NCBI RefSeq assembly: GCF_018760365.1
Contig: NZ_JAHIAB010000021.1
Location: 1,913 to 49,186 of the forward strand
DNA: 47,274 nt
Direction: 5' to 3'
From: Pseudooceanicola endophyticus
GTDB lineage: Bacteria > Pseudomonadota > Alphaproteobacteria > Rhodobacterales > Rhodobacteraceae
Shown: positions 18,593 to 26,432 of the stretch, piece by piece
How the letters are laid out: every line of letters starts with the position of its first letter
How positions within the stretch are numbered: position 1 is the first letter of the stretch
Program-made: the position numbers and the translations under genes
Notes under the pieces: generated by a model
Seen by the model: the letters and a program-made list of their open reading frames with translations, nothing else
Database searches by the model: none
What the model was told of the DNA's origin: nothing

Positions 18593-19534
18593 ATGAAGCT
18601 TTCCATCTGCACCGATGTCATGGGCAACCTCTCCTTCACGGAGATGCTCGACAAATGTGTCGCCCTCGGTGTCGAGGGGATTGAGATGACGGGTGGCGGC
18701 TGGTCCCCCGCGCCGCATTTCCGCGCCGATGCGCTGCTGGCCGACAAGGGCCTGCTGAAGCAGAAGCTGGCCGAGATCGAGGCCCGCGGCCTGAAGATCG
18801 CCGCGCTGAACTGCTCGGCCAACCCGCTGGACCCGGGCGCCATGGGCACCCGCCACCGCAAGGAGATGGAGGAAACCATCCGCCTGGCGGGCGAGATCGG
18901 CGTGACCAAGATCGTCACCATGTCGGGCCTGCCCGAAGCCGCGCCGGGCGACAGCGTGCCGAACTGGCTGGTCTACACGAAGTCCTGGCCCGACGAGATG
19001 CCCGAACGCGACCGTTACCAGTGGGAGGACCGCGCTTTCCCGCTCTGGCACGACCTGGTGAAGCTGGCCAAGGAAGTGGGCGTCGAGAAATACGCGCTGG
19101 AAAACTTCTCGGCCATGCTGGTGTGGAACCCGGAAACCCTGTTCCGCCTGCGCAACGAGGTCGGGCCGATGGTCGGCATGAACCTCGACCCCAGCCACCT
19201 GTTCTGGAAGGGCGCCTGCCCGATCGCCGCCGCCCGCGCGCTTGGCCCCGCCATCCACCATGTCCACGGCAAGGACACCCGGATCGAACGCGGCCTTGCC
19301 GATGTGAACGGTCTGCTGGAGCTGAAGGAGGTGACGGATGTTGCCAACCGCTCCTGGAACTATGTCGCCGTCGGTGCCGGCCATGACCTGCAATGGTGGA
19401 AGGAATTCTTCTCGGTCGTGGGGATGCTTGGCTACAACGACTGGGTGAGCCTCGAGATGGAGGATTTCACCATGTCGACCGAGGCCGGCATCCAGTCCTC
19501 CATCGACGCGCTGCAAGCGACGATCATCCGGTGA
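18593..19534 (+). CDS. Sugar phosphate isomerase/epimerase-family TIM barrel at the iolE position
   Basis: A 313-residue xylose-isomerase-like TIM barrel with the expected metal ligands in order: glutamate in KYALENFSAML, aspartate and histidine in MNLDPSHLFW, histidines in HHVHGKDTR and a late glutamate in VSLEMED. It is not recognisably IolE: the IolE-type N-terminus (GIAPIGWRNDD) is absent. Yet it sits between iolG and iolC-iolD, where the 2-keto-myo-inositol dehydratase is needed. It may supply that step or isomerise another inositol. The ATG at 18593 follows CCGGAG; the upstream in-frame GTG at 18584 is less likely. Confidence 0.7.
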   Translation: MKLSICTDVMGNLSFTEMLDKCVALGVEGIEMTGGGWSPAPHFRADALLADKGLLKQKLAEIEARGLKIAALNCSANPLDPGAMGTRHRKEMEETIRLAGEIGVTKIVTMSGLPEAAPGDSVPNWLVYTKSWPDEMPERDRYQWEDRAFPLWHDLVKLAKEVGVEKYALENFSAMLVWNPETLFRLRNEVGPMVGMNLDPSHLFWKGACPIAAARALGPAIHHVHGKDTRIERGLADVNGLLELKEVTDVANRSWNYVAVGAGHDLQWWKEFFSVVGMLGYNDWVSLEMEDFTMSTEAGIQSSIDALQATIIR

Positions 19535-19539
19535 GCGCG

Positions 19540-19824
19540 ATGTACAAGTTCATCATCACCATCGCCCTTCAGCCCGGCACGCGCGAGAAGATCCTTGCGC
19601 GGGCGCCAGCCGCCCAGGCCGCCACCCGGGCCGAGCCCGGCTGCCTGTCCTACGATTTCTTCACCTGCACCGATGACCCCGACACGCTGGTCTTCGTGGA
19701 AAGCTGGAAGGACGAGGCTGCCCATGCCTTCCACATGGAACAGCAGCACACGAAGGATTTCATCGCCTTCCACGAGCAGTTCCACCGCCACCTGACCTTC
19801 GAGACGATCAACGTCGCGTCCTGA
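19540..19824 (+). CDS. ABM-superfamily (antibiotic biosynthesis monooxygenase-like) small protein
   Basis: A 94-residue protein of the ABM/quinol-monooxygenase fold, with the family pattern of an N-terminal strand (YKFIITIALQPG), the central EPGCLSYDFF...DTLVFVESWKDEAAHAFHM block and the C-terminal HEQFHRHL helix. Such proteins are dimeric beta-alpha sandwiches. Some are cofactor-free oxygenases and others have no known reaction. Its start lies five bases after the preceding stop (an in-frame GTG at 19531 would overlap) and it leads into iolC, so it is part of the inositol operon. Its role there is unknown. Confidence 0.7.
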   Translation: MYKFIITIALQPGTREKILARAPAAQAATRAEPGCLSYDFFTCTDDPDTLVFVESWKDEAAHAFHMEQQHTKDFIAFHEQFHRHLTFETINVAS

Positions 19825-19848
19825 CGCGCCGACGAAAGGAATGACGCC

Positions 19849-21765
19849 ATGACAGAGAAAAGCCTGGATGTAGTGACCATCGGCCGTGCCGGTGTGGACC
19901 TGTACGGCGCGCAGATCGGCGGCCGGCTGGAGGACATGGGCTCCTTCGAGAAATACATCGGCGGCAGCCCGACCAACATCGCCTGCGGGACGGCGCGTCT
20001 TGGCCTGCGCTCGGCGCTGATCAGCCGGGTCGGCAACGAACACATGGGCCGCTTCATCCTGGAACAGCTGGCGCGCGAGGGCGTGGCGACCGAAGGGGTG
20101 AAGACCGATCCGGAGCGTCTGACCGCGCTGGTGATCCTGGGCATCCGCGACGAGGAGCAGTTTCCGCTGATCTTCTACCGCGAGAACTGCGCGGACATGG
20201 CGCTGTGCGAGGACGACATCGACGAGGCGCTGATCGCGAAGGCGCGCTCTGTCGTCCCGACGGGCACGCACCTGAGCCACCCGCGGACCCGGGCGGCTGT
20301 TCTGAAGGCGCTGGAACTGGCGGGCAAGCATGGTGCGCGCAGGGCGCTCGACATCGACTATCGCCCGAACCTCTGGGGGGTCGCGGGCCATGGCGATGGT
20401 GAAAGCCGCTTTGTCGAAAGCGCCGCCGTCACCGCCTCGCTTCAGGAGGTGCTGCACCATTTCGATCTGATCGTGGGCACCGAGGAAGAGTTCCACATCG
20501 CCGGCGGCTCCACCGACACGATGGAGGCGCTGTGCAACGTGCGCAAGGTCTCGGACGCGGTGCTGGTGTGCAAGCGCGGACCGATGGGCGCGGTGGCCAT
20601 CGAGGGCGAGATCCCGGGCAGCCTGGATGACGCGCAATCCGGCCCCGGCTTCCCGATCGAGGTCTTCAACGTGCTGGGCGCGGGGGATGGGTTCTTCTCG
20701 GGTCTGCTGAAGGGCTGGCTGGATGGCGAGGACTGGCCGACGACGCTGAAATACGCCAATGCCTGCGGCGCTTTCGCGGTGTCGCGCCATGGCTGCACCC
20801 CGGCCTATCCGAGCTGGGAAGAGCTGCAGTTCTTCTTTGAACGCGGCATCCTGCGGCCCGACCTGCGCAACGACGTGGCGCTGGAACAGGTGCACTGGGC
20901 CACCAACCGCAAGGGCGACTGGTCGACGATGCGGGTCTTCGCCTTCGACCACCGCCTCCAGCTGGAGGAGATGGAGGGCTATTCCGCCGAAAAGGGCGGC
21001 GCCTTCAAGGAGCTGTGCCTGAAGGCGGCGAAGGCCGTCGCGGGGGAGGCACCGGGCTACGGTATCCTGTGTGACAACCGGATCGGGCGGCGGGCGCTGC
21101 ATGCGGCCTCGGGCTCGGGACTGTGGATCGGACGGCCGACGGAGCTGCCGGGCTCGCGTCCGCTTGAGCTGGAGCCGGAGCTGGGCGTGGACATGGGGCA
21201 GCTGAAGGAATGGGCGCGCGAGAACGTCATCAAGGTGCTGTGCTTCTGCCACCCCGACGACGATGCCGCGACCCGCGCCGCGCAGGAGGAGAAGGTGCGC
21301 ACGCTCTTCACCGCCGGGCGGCGCAACGGGCTGGAATTCCTGCTGGAGATCATCCCCTCCAAGGTCGGGCCCGTCGATGAGGAGACCACCGCGACGCTGA
21401 TCCGCCAGTTCTACGCGGCGGGCGTTTACCCGGACTGGTGGAAGCTGGAGCCGCTGAAGAGCGCCGCCGCCTGGGAGAAGGCGATCGCGGCCATCGAGGA
21501 GAACGATCCCCATACCCGCGGCATCGTGGTGCTGGGGCTGGACGCGCCCGAGGCGGAGCTGGCGGCCAGTTTCGACGTGGCGGCGGGCTATCCGCTGGTG
21601 AAGGGCTTCGCGGTGGGCCGGACGATCTTCGGCGATGCGGCACGGGCCTGGATGGCGGGCCGGATGTCGGATGCGGCGGCGGTGTCGCAGATGGCGGAGC
21701 GCTACCGGCGGCTTTGCGACATCTGGGACGGCGCGCGCGCCAAGGCCCGGCGCAACGCGGCCTGA
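19849..21765 (+). CDS. iolC: 5-dehydro-2-deoxygluconokinase fused to a DUF2090 domain
   Basis: A 638-residue two-domain protein. Residues about 1-325 form a PfkB-type sugar kinase with the N-terminal GGSPTNIACGTARLG motif and the catalytic GAGDGFFSG near residue 277. This is IolC, which phosphorylates 5-dehydro-2-deoxy-gluconate. From about residue 330 to the end lies a DUF2090 domain, an aldolase-like TIM barrel. In proteobacterial IolC proteins this part has been proposed to take the place of the separate IolJ aldolase that splits the phosphorylated product. No separate iolJ is seen here, which agrees. GAAAGGA lies before the ATG at 19849. Confidence 0.9.
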   Translation: MTEKSLDVVTIGRAGVDLYGAQIGGRLEDMGSFEKYIGGSPTNIACGTARLGLRSALISRVGNEHMGRFILEQLAREGVATEGVKTDPERLTALVILGIRDEEQFPLIFYRENCADMALCEDDIDEALIAKARSVVPTGTHLSHPRTRAAVLKALELAGKHGARRALDIDYRPNLWGVAGHGDGESRFVESAAVTASLQEVLHHFDLIVGTEEEFHIAGGSTDTMEALCNVRKVSDAVLVCKRGPMGAVAIEGEIPGSLDDAQSGPGFPIEVFNVLGAGDGFFSGLLKGWLDGEDWPTTLKYANACGAFAVSRHGCTPAYPSWEELQFFFERGILRPDLRNDVALEQVHWATNRKGDWSTMRVFAFDHRLQLEEMEGYSAEKGGAFKELCLKAAKAVAGEAPGYGILCDNRIGRRALHAASGSGLWIGRPTELPGSRPLELEPELGVDMGQLKEWARENVIKVLCFCHPDDDAATRAAQEEKVRTLFTAGRRNGLEFLLEIIPSKVGPVDEETTATLIRQFYAAGVYPDWWKLEPLKSAAAWEKAIAAIEENDPHTRGIVVLGLDAPEAELAASFDVAAGYPLVKGFAVGRTIFGDAARAWMAGRMSDAAAVSQMAERYRRLCDIWDGARAKARRNAA

Positions 21766-21772
21766 GAGGGGG

Positions 21773-21857
21773 AGGGGCTCTGCCCCTCTTGCGCCCCCCG
21801 GGGGGCGCAATTCACCCCGGGATATTTTTGGCCAGATGATGAAGAGCGGGTCTGGCC
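21773..21857. repeat. Rhodobacterales-type intergenic element of three stems (iolC-iolD gap)
   Basis: Stem AGGGGC/GCCCCT (21773-21778/21782-21787), the 18-bp palindrome GCGCCCCCCGGGGGGCGC (21791-21808), then a conserved-looking CCCGGGATATTTTTGGCC leading to GGCCAGA/TCTGGCC (21830-21836/21851-21857). I recognise the last part as resembling a repeat common between genes in Rhodobacteraceae genomes. Its function is not known to me. Confidence 0.5.
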
Positions 21858-21870
21858 GGGAGGAAACGAG

Positions 21871-23727
21871 ATGACGAAGACGGTTCGGTTGACGGCGGCC
21901 CAGGCCATGGTGCGCTGGCTTTCGGTGCAGATGACGGAAGAGGGGGAGCGCTACATCGACGGCATGTGGGCGATCTTCGGCCATGGCAACGTGGCGGGTA
22001 TCGGCGAGGCGCTGCATGCCTATCGCGATGTCTTTCCGACCTGGCGGGGCCAGAACGAGCAGACCATGGCCCATGCCGCCATCGCCTTTGCCAAGGCGCA
22101 GAAGCGGCGCCGGGCCATGGCGGTGACCTCGTCCATCGGGCCGGGGTCGACCAATGTGGTGACGGCTGCGGCGCTGGCGCATGTGAACCGGCTGCCGCTG
22201 CTGATCGTGGCGGGGGATGTCTTTGCCACGCGGCGGCCCGACCCGGTGCTGCAGCAGGTCGAGGATTTCGACGATGGCACGGTGTCGGCCAATGACTGCT
22301 TCCGTCCCGTCAGCCGCTATTTCGACCGCATCACCCGGCCCGAGCACCTGCTGAGCGCCCTGCCGCGGGCGCTGCGGGTGATGACCGATCCGGCGAATTG
22401 CGGCCCCGCCGTGCTGGCCTTCTGCCAGGATGTGCAGGCCGAGGCCTATGATTTCCCGGAAGCCTTCTTTGCGCCCCGCGTCTGGCGGACCCGTCGCCCG
22501 GCCCCCGATGCCGGGGAGCTGGCGCGCGTGGCGGCAATGATCCGGGCGGCGAAACGGCCCGTCATCATCTCGGGCGGCGGGACGATCTATTCCGGGGCCG
22601 AGGAGGTTCTGGGCGATTTCGCCAGCCGGCATCGCATCCCCGTGGCCGAGACCCAGGCCGGCAAGTCGGGGCTGGCGCAGGGCCATCCGATGAACTTCGG
22701 CGCCTCCGGCGTCGATGGCTCGGCGGCGGCCAACACGGCCTCGCAGGGGGCTGACCTGGTGATCGGGGTGGGCACGCGGTTCCAGGACTTCACCACCGGG
22801 TCGCGGACGCTGTTTGGCGAAGGTGCGCAGCTGGTATCGATCAACATCCATGGCTACGACGCGGCCAAGCATGGCGCCGAAAGCCTTGTGGGGGATGCAA
22901 AGGTGACGCTGGAGGCGCTGAGCGCGGCGCTTGGCGATTACCGGGCCGAAACGCCCGATGCGGGGGCGCGCGAAGACTGGCTGCGCGCGGTCGATGCCCA
23001 TTGCGCCCGTCCCGACGATCAGGCCGCGAAGCCCACCGATGGCCAGGTCATCGGCGCGGTGCAGCGGGCCACCGGCGCGGATGCGGTCGCGATGTGCGCC
23101 GCCGGCACCATGCCCGGCGCGCTGAAGCTGCTGTGGCAGCCTTCCCAGGGGGGCTATCACATGGAATACGGCTATTCCTGCATGGGTTACGAGGTCGCCG
23201 GGGCCATGGGGCTGAAGCTGGGCGCGCCGGAGCGCGACGTGATCTGCTTTGTCGGCGACGGCTCCTACATGCTGGCGAACTCGGAGCTGGCGACGGCGGT
23301 GATGCGGCGCATTCCCTTCACCGTGGTGCTGACAGACAACCGTGGCTACGGCTGCATCAACCGGCTGCAGACCCTGGGCTGCGGCGGCGAGCCCTTCAAC
23401 AACATGTACGTGGATTGCAACGTCGAGGTGCAGCCCGAGATCGACTACGTGATGCATGCGGCCTCGATGGGGGCCCATGCGGTGAAGGCGGCGAATACCG
23501 ACCAGCTGGAGGCCGAGGTGAAGGCGGCGCGCAGCCGCAACATCCCCACGGTGATCGTGATCGAGACGGTGGCGAAGGATTTCCCCGGCACCGGGATCGA
23601 AACCTCGGCGGGCGAACATGGCTTCTTCTGGGACGTGGCGGTGCCGCAGGTCTCGGAACGGCAGAAGCAGCGTGACCGCTTCGAGGAATACCTCGGGCAG
23701 ATCGCAAGTGCCCGCCTGCTGAACTGA
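21871..23727 (+). CDS. iolD: 3D-trihydroxycyclohexane-1,2-dione acylhydrolase (ThDP-dependent)
   Basis: A 618-residue thiamine-diphosphate enzyme. The N-terminus (TVRLTAAQAMVRWLS...IDGMWAIFGHGNVAGIGEAL), the catalytic glutamate E63 in QNEQTMAHAA and the ThDP motif starting GDGSYM near residue 462 match IolD, which hydrolytically opens the inositol ring to 5-deoxy-glucuronate. Length and domain order (PYR, central, PP) are normal. It lies between iolC and iolB. GGGAGGAAACGAG before the ATG at 21871 is a good ribosome site and follows the intergenic element. Confidence 0.93.
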   Translation: MTKTVRLTAAQAMVRWLSVQMTEEGERYIDGMWAIFGHGNVAGIGEALHAYRDVFPTWRGQNEQTMAHAAIAFAKAQKRRRAMAVTSSIGPGSTNVVTAAALAHVNRLPLLIVAGDVFATRRPDPVLQQVEDFDDGTVSANDCFRPVSRYFDRITRPEHLLSALPRALRVMTDPANCGPAVLAFCQDVQAEAYDFPEAFFAPRVWRTRRPAPDAGELARVAAMIRAAKRPVIISGGGTIYSGAEEVLGDFASRHRIPVAETQAGKSGLAQGHPMNFGASGVDGSAAANTASQGADLVIGVGTRFQDFTTGSRTLFGEGAQLVSINIHGYDAAKHGAESLVGDAKVTLEALSAALGDYRAETPDAGAREDWLRAVDAHCARPDDQAAKPTDGQVIGAVQRATGADAVAMCAAGTMPGALKLLWQPSQGGYHMEYGYSCMGYEVAGAMGLKLGAPERDVICFVGDGSYMLANSELATAVMRRIPFTVVLTDNRGYGCINRLQTLGCGGEPFNNMYVDCNVEVQPEIDYVMHAASMGAHAVKAANTDQLEAEVKAARSRNIPTVIVIETVAKDFPGTGIETSAGEHGFFWDVAVPQVSERQKQRDRFEEYLGQIASARLLN

Positions 23728-23742
23728 CGAAAGGACCCCGAG

Positions 23743-24552
23743 ATGAGCCATCTTCTGAAGAAACCCTTTGGCAGCCACGGCGAAGTGCATCGCATCACCC
23801 CCGAAAGTGCGGGCTGGCGCTACGTGGGCTTTTCGCTCTACCGGTTGCGTCCGGGCGACACCGCGGCCGAGGTCACCGGCGAACGTGAAGTCATCCTGGT
23901 GATGGTCGAGGGCAAGGCGAAGATCACCGCCGCCGGGCAGGACTGGGGCGAGCTGGGCGAGCGGATGAACGTTTTCGAGAAGACGCCGCCGCATTCGCTT
24001 TACGTGCCGAACGGCACCGACTGGCGCGCCGAGGCGACGACCGACTGCACCATCGCGGTCTGTTCGGCCCCCGGAAAGGGCGGCCATGGCGCGCGCCGGA
24101 TCGGGCCCGAGGGGATCACCCTGACCGAGCGCGGCAAGGGGGTGAACACCCGCTACATCAACAATATCGCCATGGAGAACGAGGATTACTGCGACAGCCT
24201 GCTGGTGACCGAGGTCTTCACGCCCGCGGGCCACTGGTCCAGTTACCCCAGCCACCGCCATGACGAGGATGACTTCCCCCGCATCACCTACCTGGAAGAG
24301 ACCTATTATCACCGGCTGAACCCGGGCAACGGCTTCGGAATCCAGCGGGTCTATACCGATGACGGGCTGCTGGATGAAACCATGGCCGTGGCCGATGGCG
24401 ATGTGGTCTGCGTGCCGCGCGGCCATCATCCCTGCGGCGCCCCCTATGGCTTCGAGATGTACTATCTGAACGTCATGGCCGGGCCCTTGCGCAAATGGCG
24501 CTTCGTCGCCGCGCCCGAGGTCGAATGGATCATGGAGCGGGACGCGAAATGA
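23743..24552 (+). CDS. iolB: 5-deoxy-glucuronate isomerase
   Basis: A 269-residue bicupin protein of the IolB/KduI family. It isomerises 5-deoxy-glucuronate to 5-dehydro-2-deoxy-gluconate, the substrate of IolC. Recognisable blocks are HRITPESAGWRYVGFSLYRLRPGD near the start, the metal-site segment GHWSSYPSHRHDEDD in the second cupin and VPRGHHPCGAPYGFEMYYLNVMAG near the end. It starts 15 bp after iolD, and its stop overlaps the next start (ATGA). The gene order D-B is as in many inositol operons. Confidence 0.93.
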   Translation: MSHLLKKPFGSHGEVHRITPESAGWRYVGFSLYRLRPGDTAAEVTGEREVILVMVEGKAKITAAGQDWGELGERMNVFEKTPPHSLYVPNGTDWRAEATTDCTIAVCSAPGKGGHGARRIGPEGITLTERGKGVNTRYINNIAMENEDYCDSLLVTEVFTPAGHWSSYPSHRHDEDDFPRITYLEETYYHRLNPGNGFGIQRVYTDDGLLDETMAVADGDVVCVPRGHHPCGAPYGFEMYYLNVMAGPLRKWRFVAAPEVEWIMERDAK

Positions 24553-25358
24553 TCGCCCGGGCGCTGAACCAGAAGACCGCGCCGGAGCTTCCCTTTGCGG
24601 CCTTCCTGGATCTGGCGCAGCAGCTGGGCTGCACCGGCATCGAGGCGCGTGATGATCTGGGGCGGCCCTTCTTCGACGGCCTCGCGCCGGAGGAGGCGGG
24701 CGCCATGGTGCGCGCGCGCGGTCTGCGCCTGCTCGGGCTGAGCGAGGTCTACCCCTTCAACGACTGGTCCGAGATCCGTGCCGCCCATGTGCAGGCGCTG
24801 ATCGACACCGCCCAGGCCTCGGGGGCGGAGACCGTCAGCCTGATCCCGCGCGTCGATGGCGGCGGCTGCGAGGACGGTCTGCGCCAACAGGTGCTGCGCG
24901 ACGTGATCCGCGAGGTGCTGGCGATGCTGGAGGGGCGCAGCGTGGTGCCGCTGATCGAGCCCATCGGCTTCTCGAAATCCTCGCTGCGCCACAAGGCGGA
25001 GCTGGTCGAGGCGCTGGAGGCCACCGGCGCCACCGGGAAGATCCTGCTGCTGCACGACACCTTCCAGCACTGCATCGCCGGAGAGACCGAGGTCTTTGCG
25101 CCCTGGACCGGCATGGTGCATCTGTCGGGCCTTTCGGAGCCCGGCGTGGCGCTGGACGAACGCCAGGACGCCCATCGCATCCTGGTCGACGCGGGGGATC
25201 GCTGCGACACGCTGGAGCAGATCGCCGCCTTGCGGGCGGGGGGCTATGAGGGCGCCTATTCCTTTGAGTGCACGGCGGGCGCGGTACAGACCCATCCCGA
25301 CCCGGCGGCGGCCATCGACGAGTCGTTCCGCTTTATCGAAACGCGGCTGTCGGCCTGA
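24549..25358 (+). CDS. IolI-like TIM-barrel isomerase
   Basis: A 269-residue sugar phosphate isomerase/epimerase-family protein. The metal ligands of the fold are visible: glutamate in PLIEPIGF, aspartate and histidine in LLLHDTFQH, histidine in GMVHLSG and glutamate in YSFECTAG. Length and position at the end of an iol operon suggest IolI, the inosose isomerase that brings other inositols into the pathway. An IolE-like role cannot be excluded. Its ATG overlaps the iolB stop by four bases. A Rho-independent terminator closes the operon 21 bp later. Confidence 0.65.
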   Translation: MIARALNQKTAPELPFAAFLDLAQQLGCTGIEARDDLGRPFFDGLAPEEAGAMVRARGLRLLGLSEVYPFNDWSEIRAAHVQALIDTAQASGAETVSLIPRVDGGGCEDGLRQQVLRDVIREVLAMLEGRSVVPLIEPIGFSKSSLRHKAELVEALEATGATGKILLLHDTFQHCIAGETEVFAPWTGMVHLSGLSEPGVALDERQDAHRILVDAGDRCDTLEQIAALRAGGYEGAYSFECTAGAVQTHPDPAAAIDESFRFIETRLSA

Positions 25359-25379
25359 TCCCGTCGCTGCGACCGTTCG

Positions 25380-25414
25380 AACGCCGTTCCGCCCTTGCGG
25401 CGGGGCGGCGTTTT
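25380..25414 (+). terminator. Rho-independent terminator ending the inositol operon
   Basis: AACGCCG (25380-25386) pairs with CGGCGTT (25406-25412), extended inward by CCGCC/GGCGG, and ends in four T (25411-25414). It separates the inositol operon from the iclR-led cluster. Confidence 0.7.
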
Positions 25415-25460
25415 GCTTTCAGTTGTTGCGTGCAGTCTACACTCACCTATGGGCGAATCG

Positions 25461-25481
25461 CGAATTAAGGGTGAAAATTCG
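25461..25481. promoter_or_regulatory. AT-rich inverted repeat upstream of iclR
   Basis: CGAATT (25461-25466) and AATTCG (25476-25481) form a short inverted repeat in the 200-bp leader before the iclR gene. IclR regulators often bind their own upstream region, so this is a possible operator. TGTGAAAA also occurs twice, at 25539 and 25558. The evidence is weak. Confidence 0.25.
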
Positions 25482-25616
25482 TTAAGATTCTCCTTGCAAT
25501 GGCGCGAATCCCTGCTGTTTCAGCCTCGGATTTCCTCCTGTGAAAAGCGCGGCACAATGTGAAAAATATATGGTCCGACGCCGTCATCTGCCCGAACCTG
25601 CCCTCAGGAGGAGCCG

Positions 25617-26432
25617 ATGAACCGCGAAATGACAGACGCCAGACCGGCGCAGGGAGACAAGCTGATACAGTCGGTGGACCGCGCCCTCGCCATCCTCGAG
25701 GTCATGGCCCGGCTGAGAGGCGAGGTGACGCTGGCCGAGATCAGCGAGGCGATGGAGCTTAATCCCTCGACCTGCCATCACATCATCAAGACCCTGATGG
25801 CGCGCAACTACGTCCGCCCGGGGACCGGCCGGGGCCGCTACATGCTGGGATCGCAGATCGTCATCCTGGCGGAGGCGGTCAACGTCAAGACCGAGCTTCC
25901 GGGCCGCGCCAAGGCGGTGCTTGAGGCGCTGAACCAGGCCACGGAAGAGGCCGTGCACCTGGCGGTTCTGGAAGGTGACGAGATGATCACGCTGATGAAG
26001 CGCAAGGCGCTGCACGCGCTGCGCGTCGATGGCGGCACGATCGGAAAGTCACATGCGCTGCACGCCACGGCGACGGGGAAGATCCTGCTTTCGGGGATGC
26101 CCGATGCAGAGGTCCGCCGCCTGAGCGCCCTGCACGGGATGCGGCGCTTCACCACCAATACCTGCACCGACATCGAGGTGCTTCTGAAGGAACTCGATGG
26201 TGTGCGAGCCTGCGGCCATTCCGAGGACCGCGAGGAATTCCAGCTTTACGTCGTCTGCATCGGGGCTGCCGTGCGCGACGTGACGGGGCGGATCATCGCT
26301 TCGATCTCTGCCTCGACCCCGATCAACCGTGCGACCGAAGAGCATCTCGATCTCGTCCGTCGCGAAGTCATGGCCGCCGGCCGGACGCTTTCCCTAACGC
26401 CGTTGGACAAGCCCGAGGGGATCTCCCAATGA
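25617..26432 (+). CDS. IclR-family transcriptional regulator
   Basis: A 271-residue regulator. The winged helix-turn-helix (SVDRALAILEVMARLRGEVTLAEISEAMELNPSTCHHIIKTL, about residues 18-58) precedes an IclR effector domain with the typical block KSHALHATATGKILLSGM and a C-terminal AAVRDVTGRIIASISASTP. CAGGAGGAG precedes the ATG at 25617. The stop overlaps the start of the ThDP enzyme gene (ATGA), so the regulator is co-transcribed with the cluster it probably controls. The inducer is unknown but is likely the TRAP substrate or a derived keto acid. Confidence 0.88.
   Translation: MNREMTDARPAQGDKLIQSVDRALAILEVMARLRGEVTLAEISEAMELNPSTCHHIIKTLMARNYVRPGTGRGRYMLGSQIVILAEAVNVKTELPGRAKAVLEALNQATEEAVHLAVLEGDEMITLMKRKALHALRVDGGTIGKSHALHATATGKILLSGMPDAEVRRLSALHGMRRFTTNTCTDIEVLLKELDGVRACGHSEDREEFQLYVVCIGAAVRDVTGRIIASISASTPINRATEEHLDLVRREVMAAGRTLSLTPLDKPEGISQ

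Noticed and set aside
21791..21808. The 18-bp G/C palindrome as a simple terminator of iolC
   Set aside because: The T-run lies 16 bp after the stem, and iolD has no clear promoter of its own, so I prefer a repeat element within the operon.
19432..24429. A 1665-codon open frame on the minus strand opposite iolC, iolD and iolB
   Set aside because: Antisense shadow of well-supported genes; Arg/His/Gln-rich with no domain or ribosome site that I can support.
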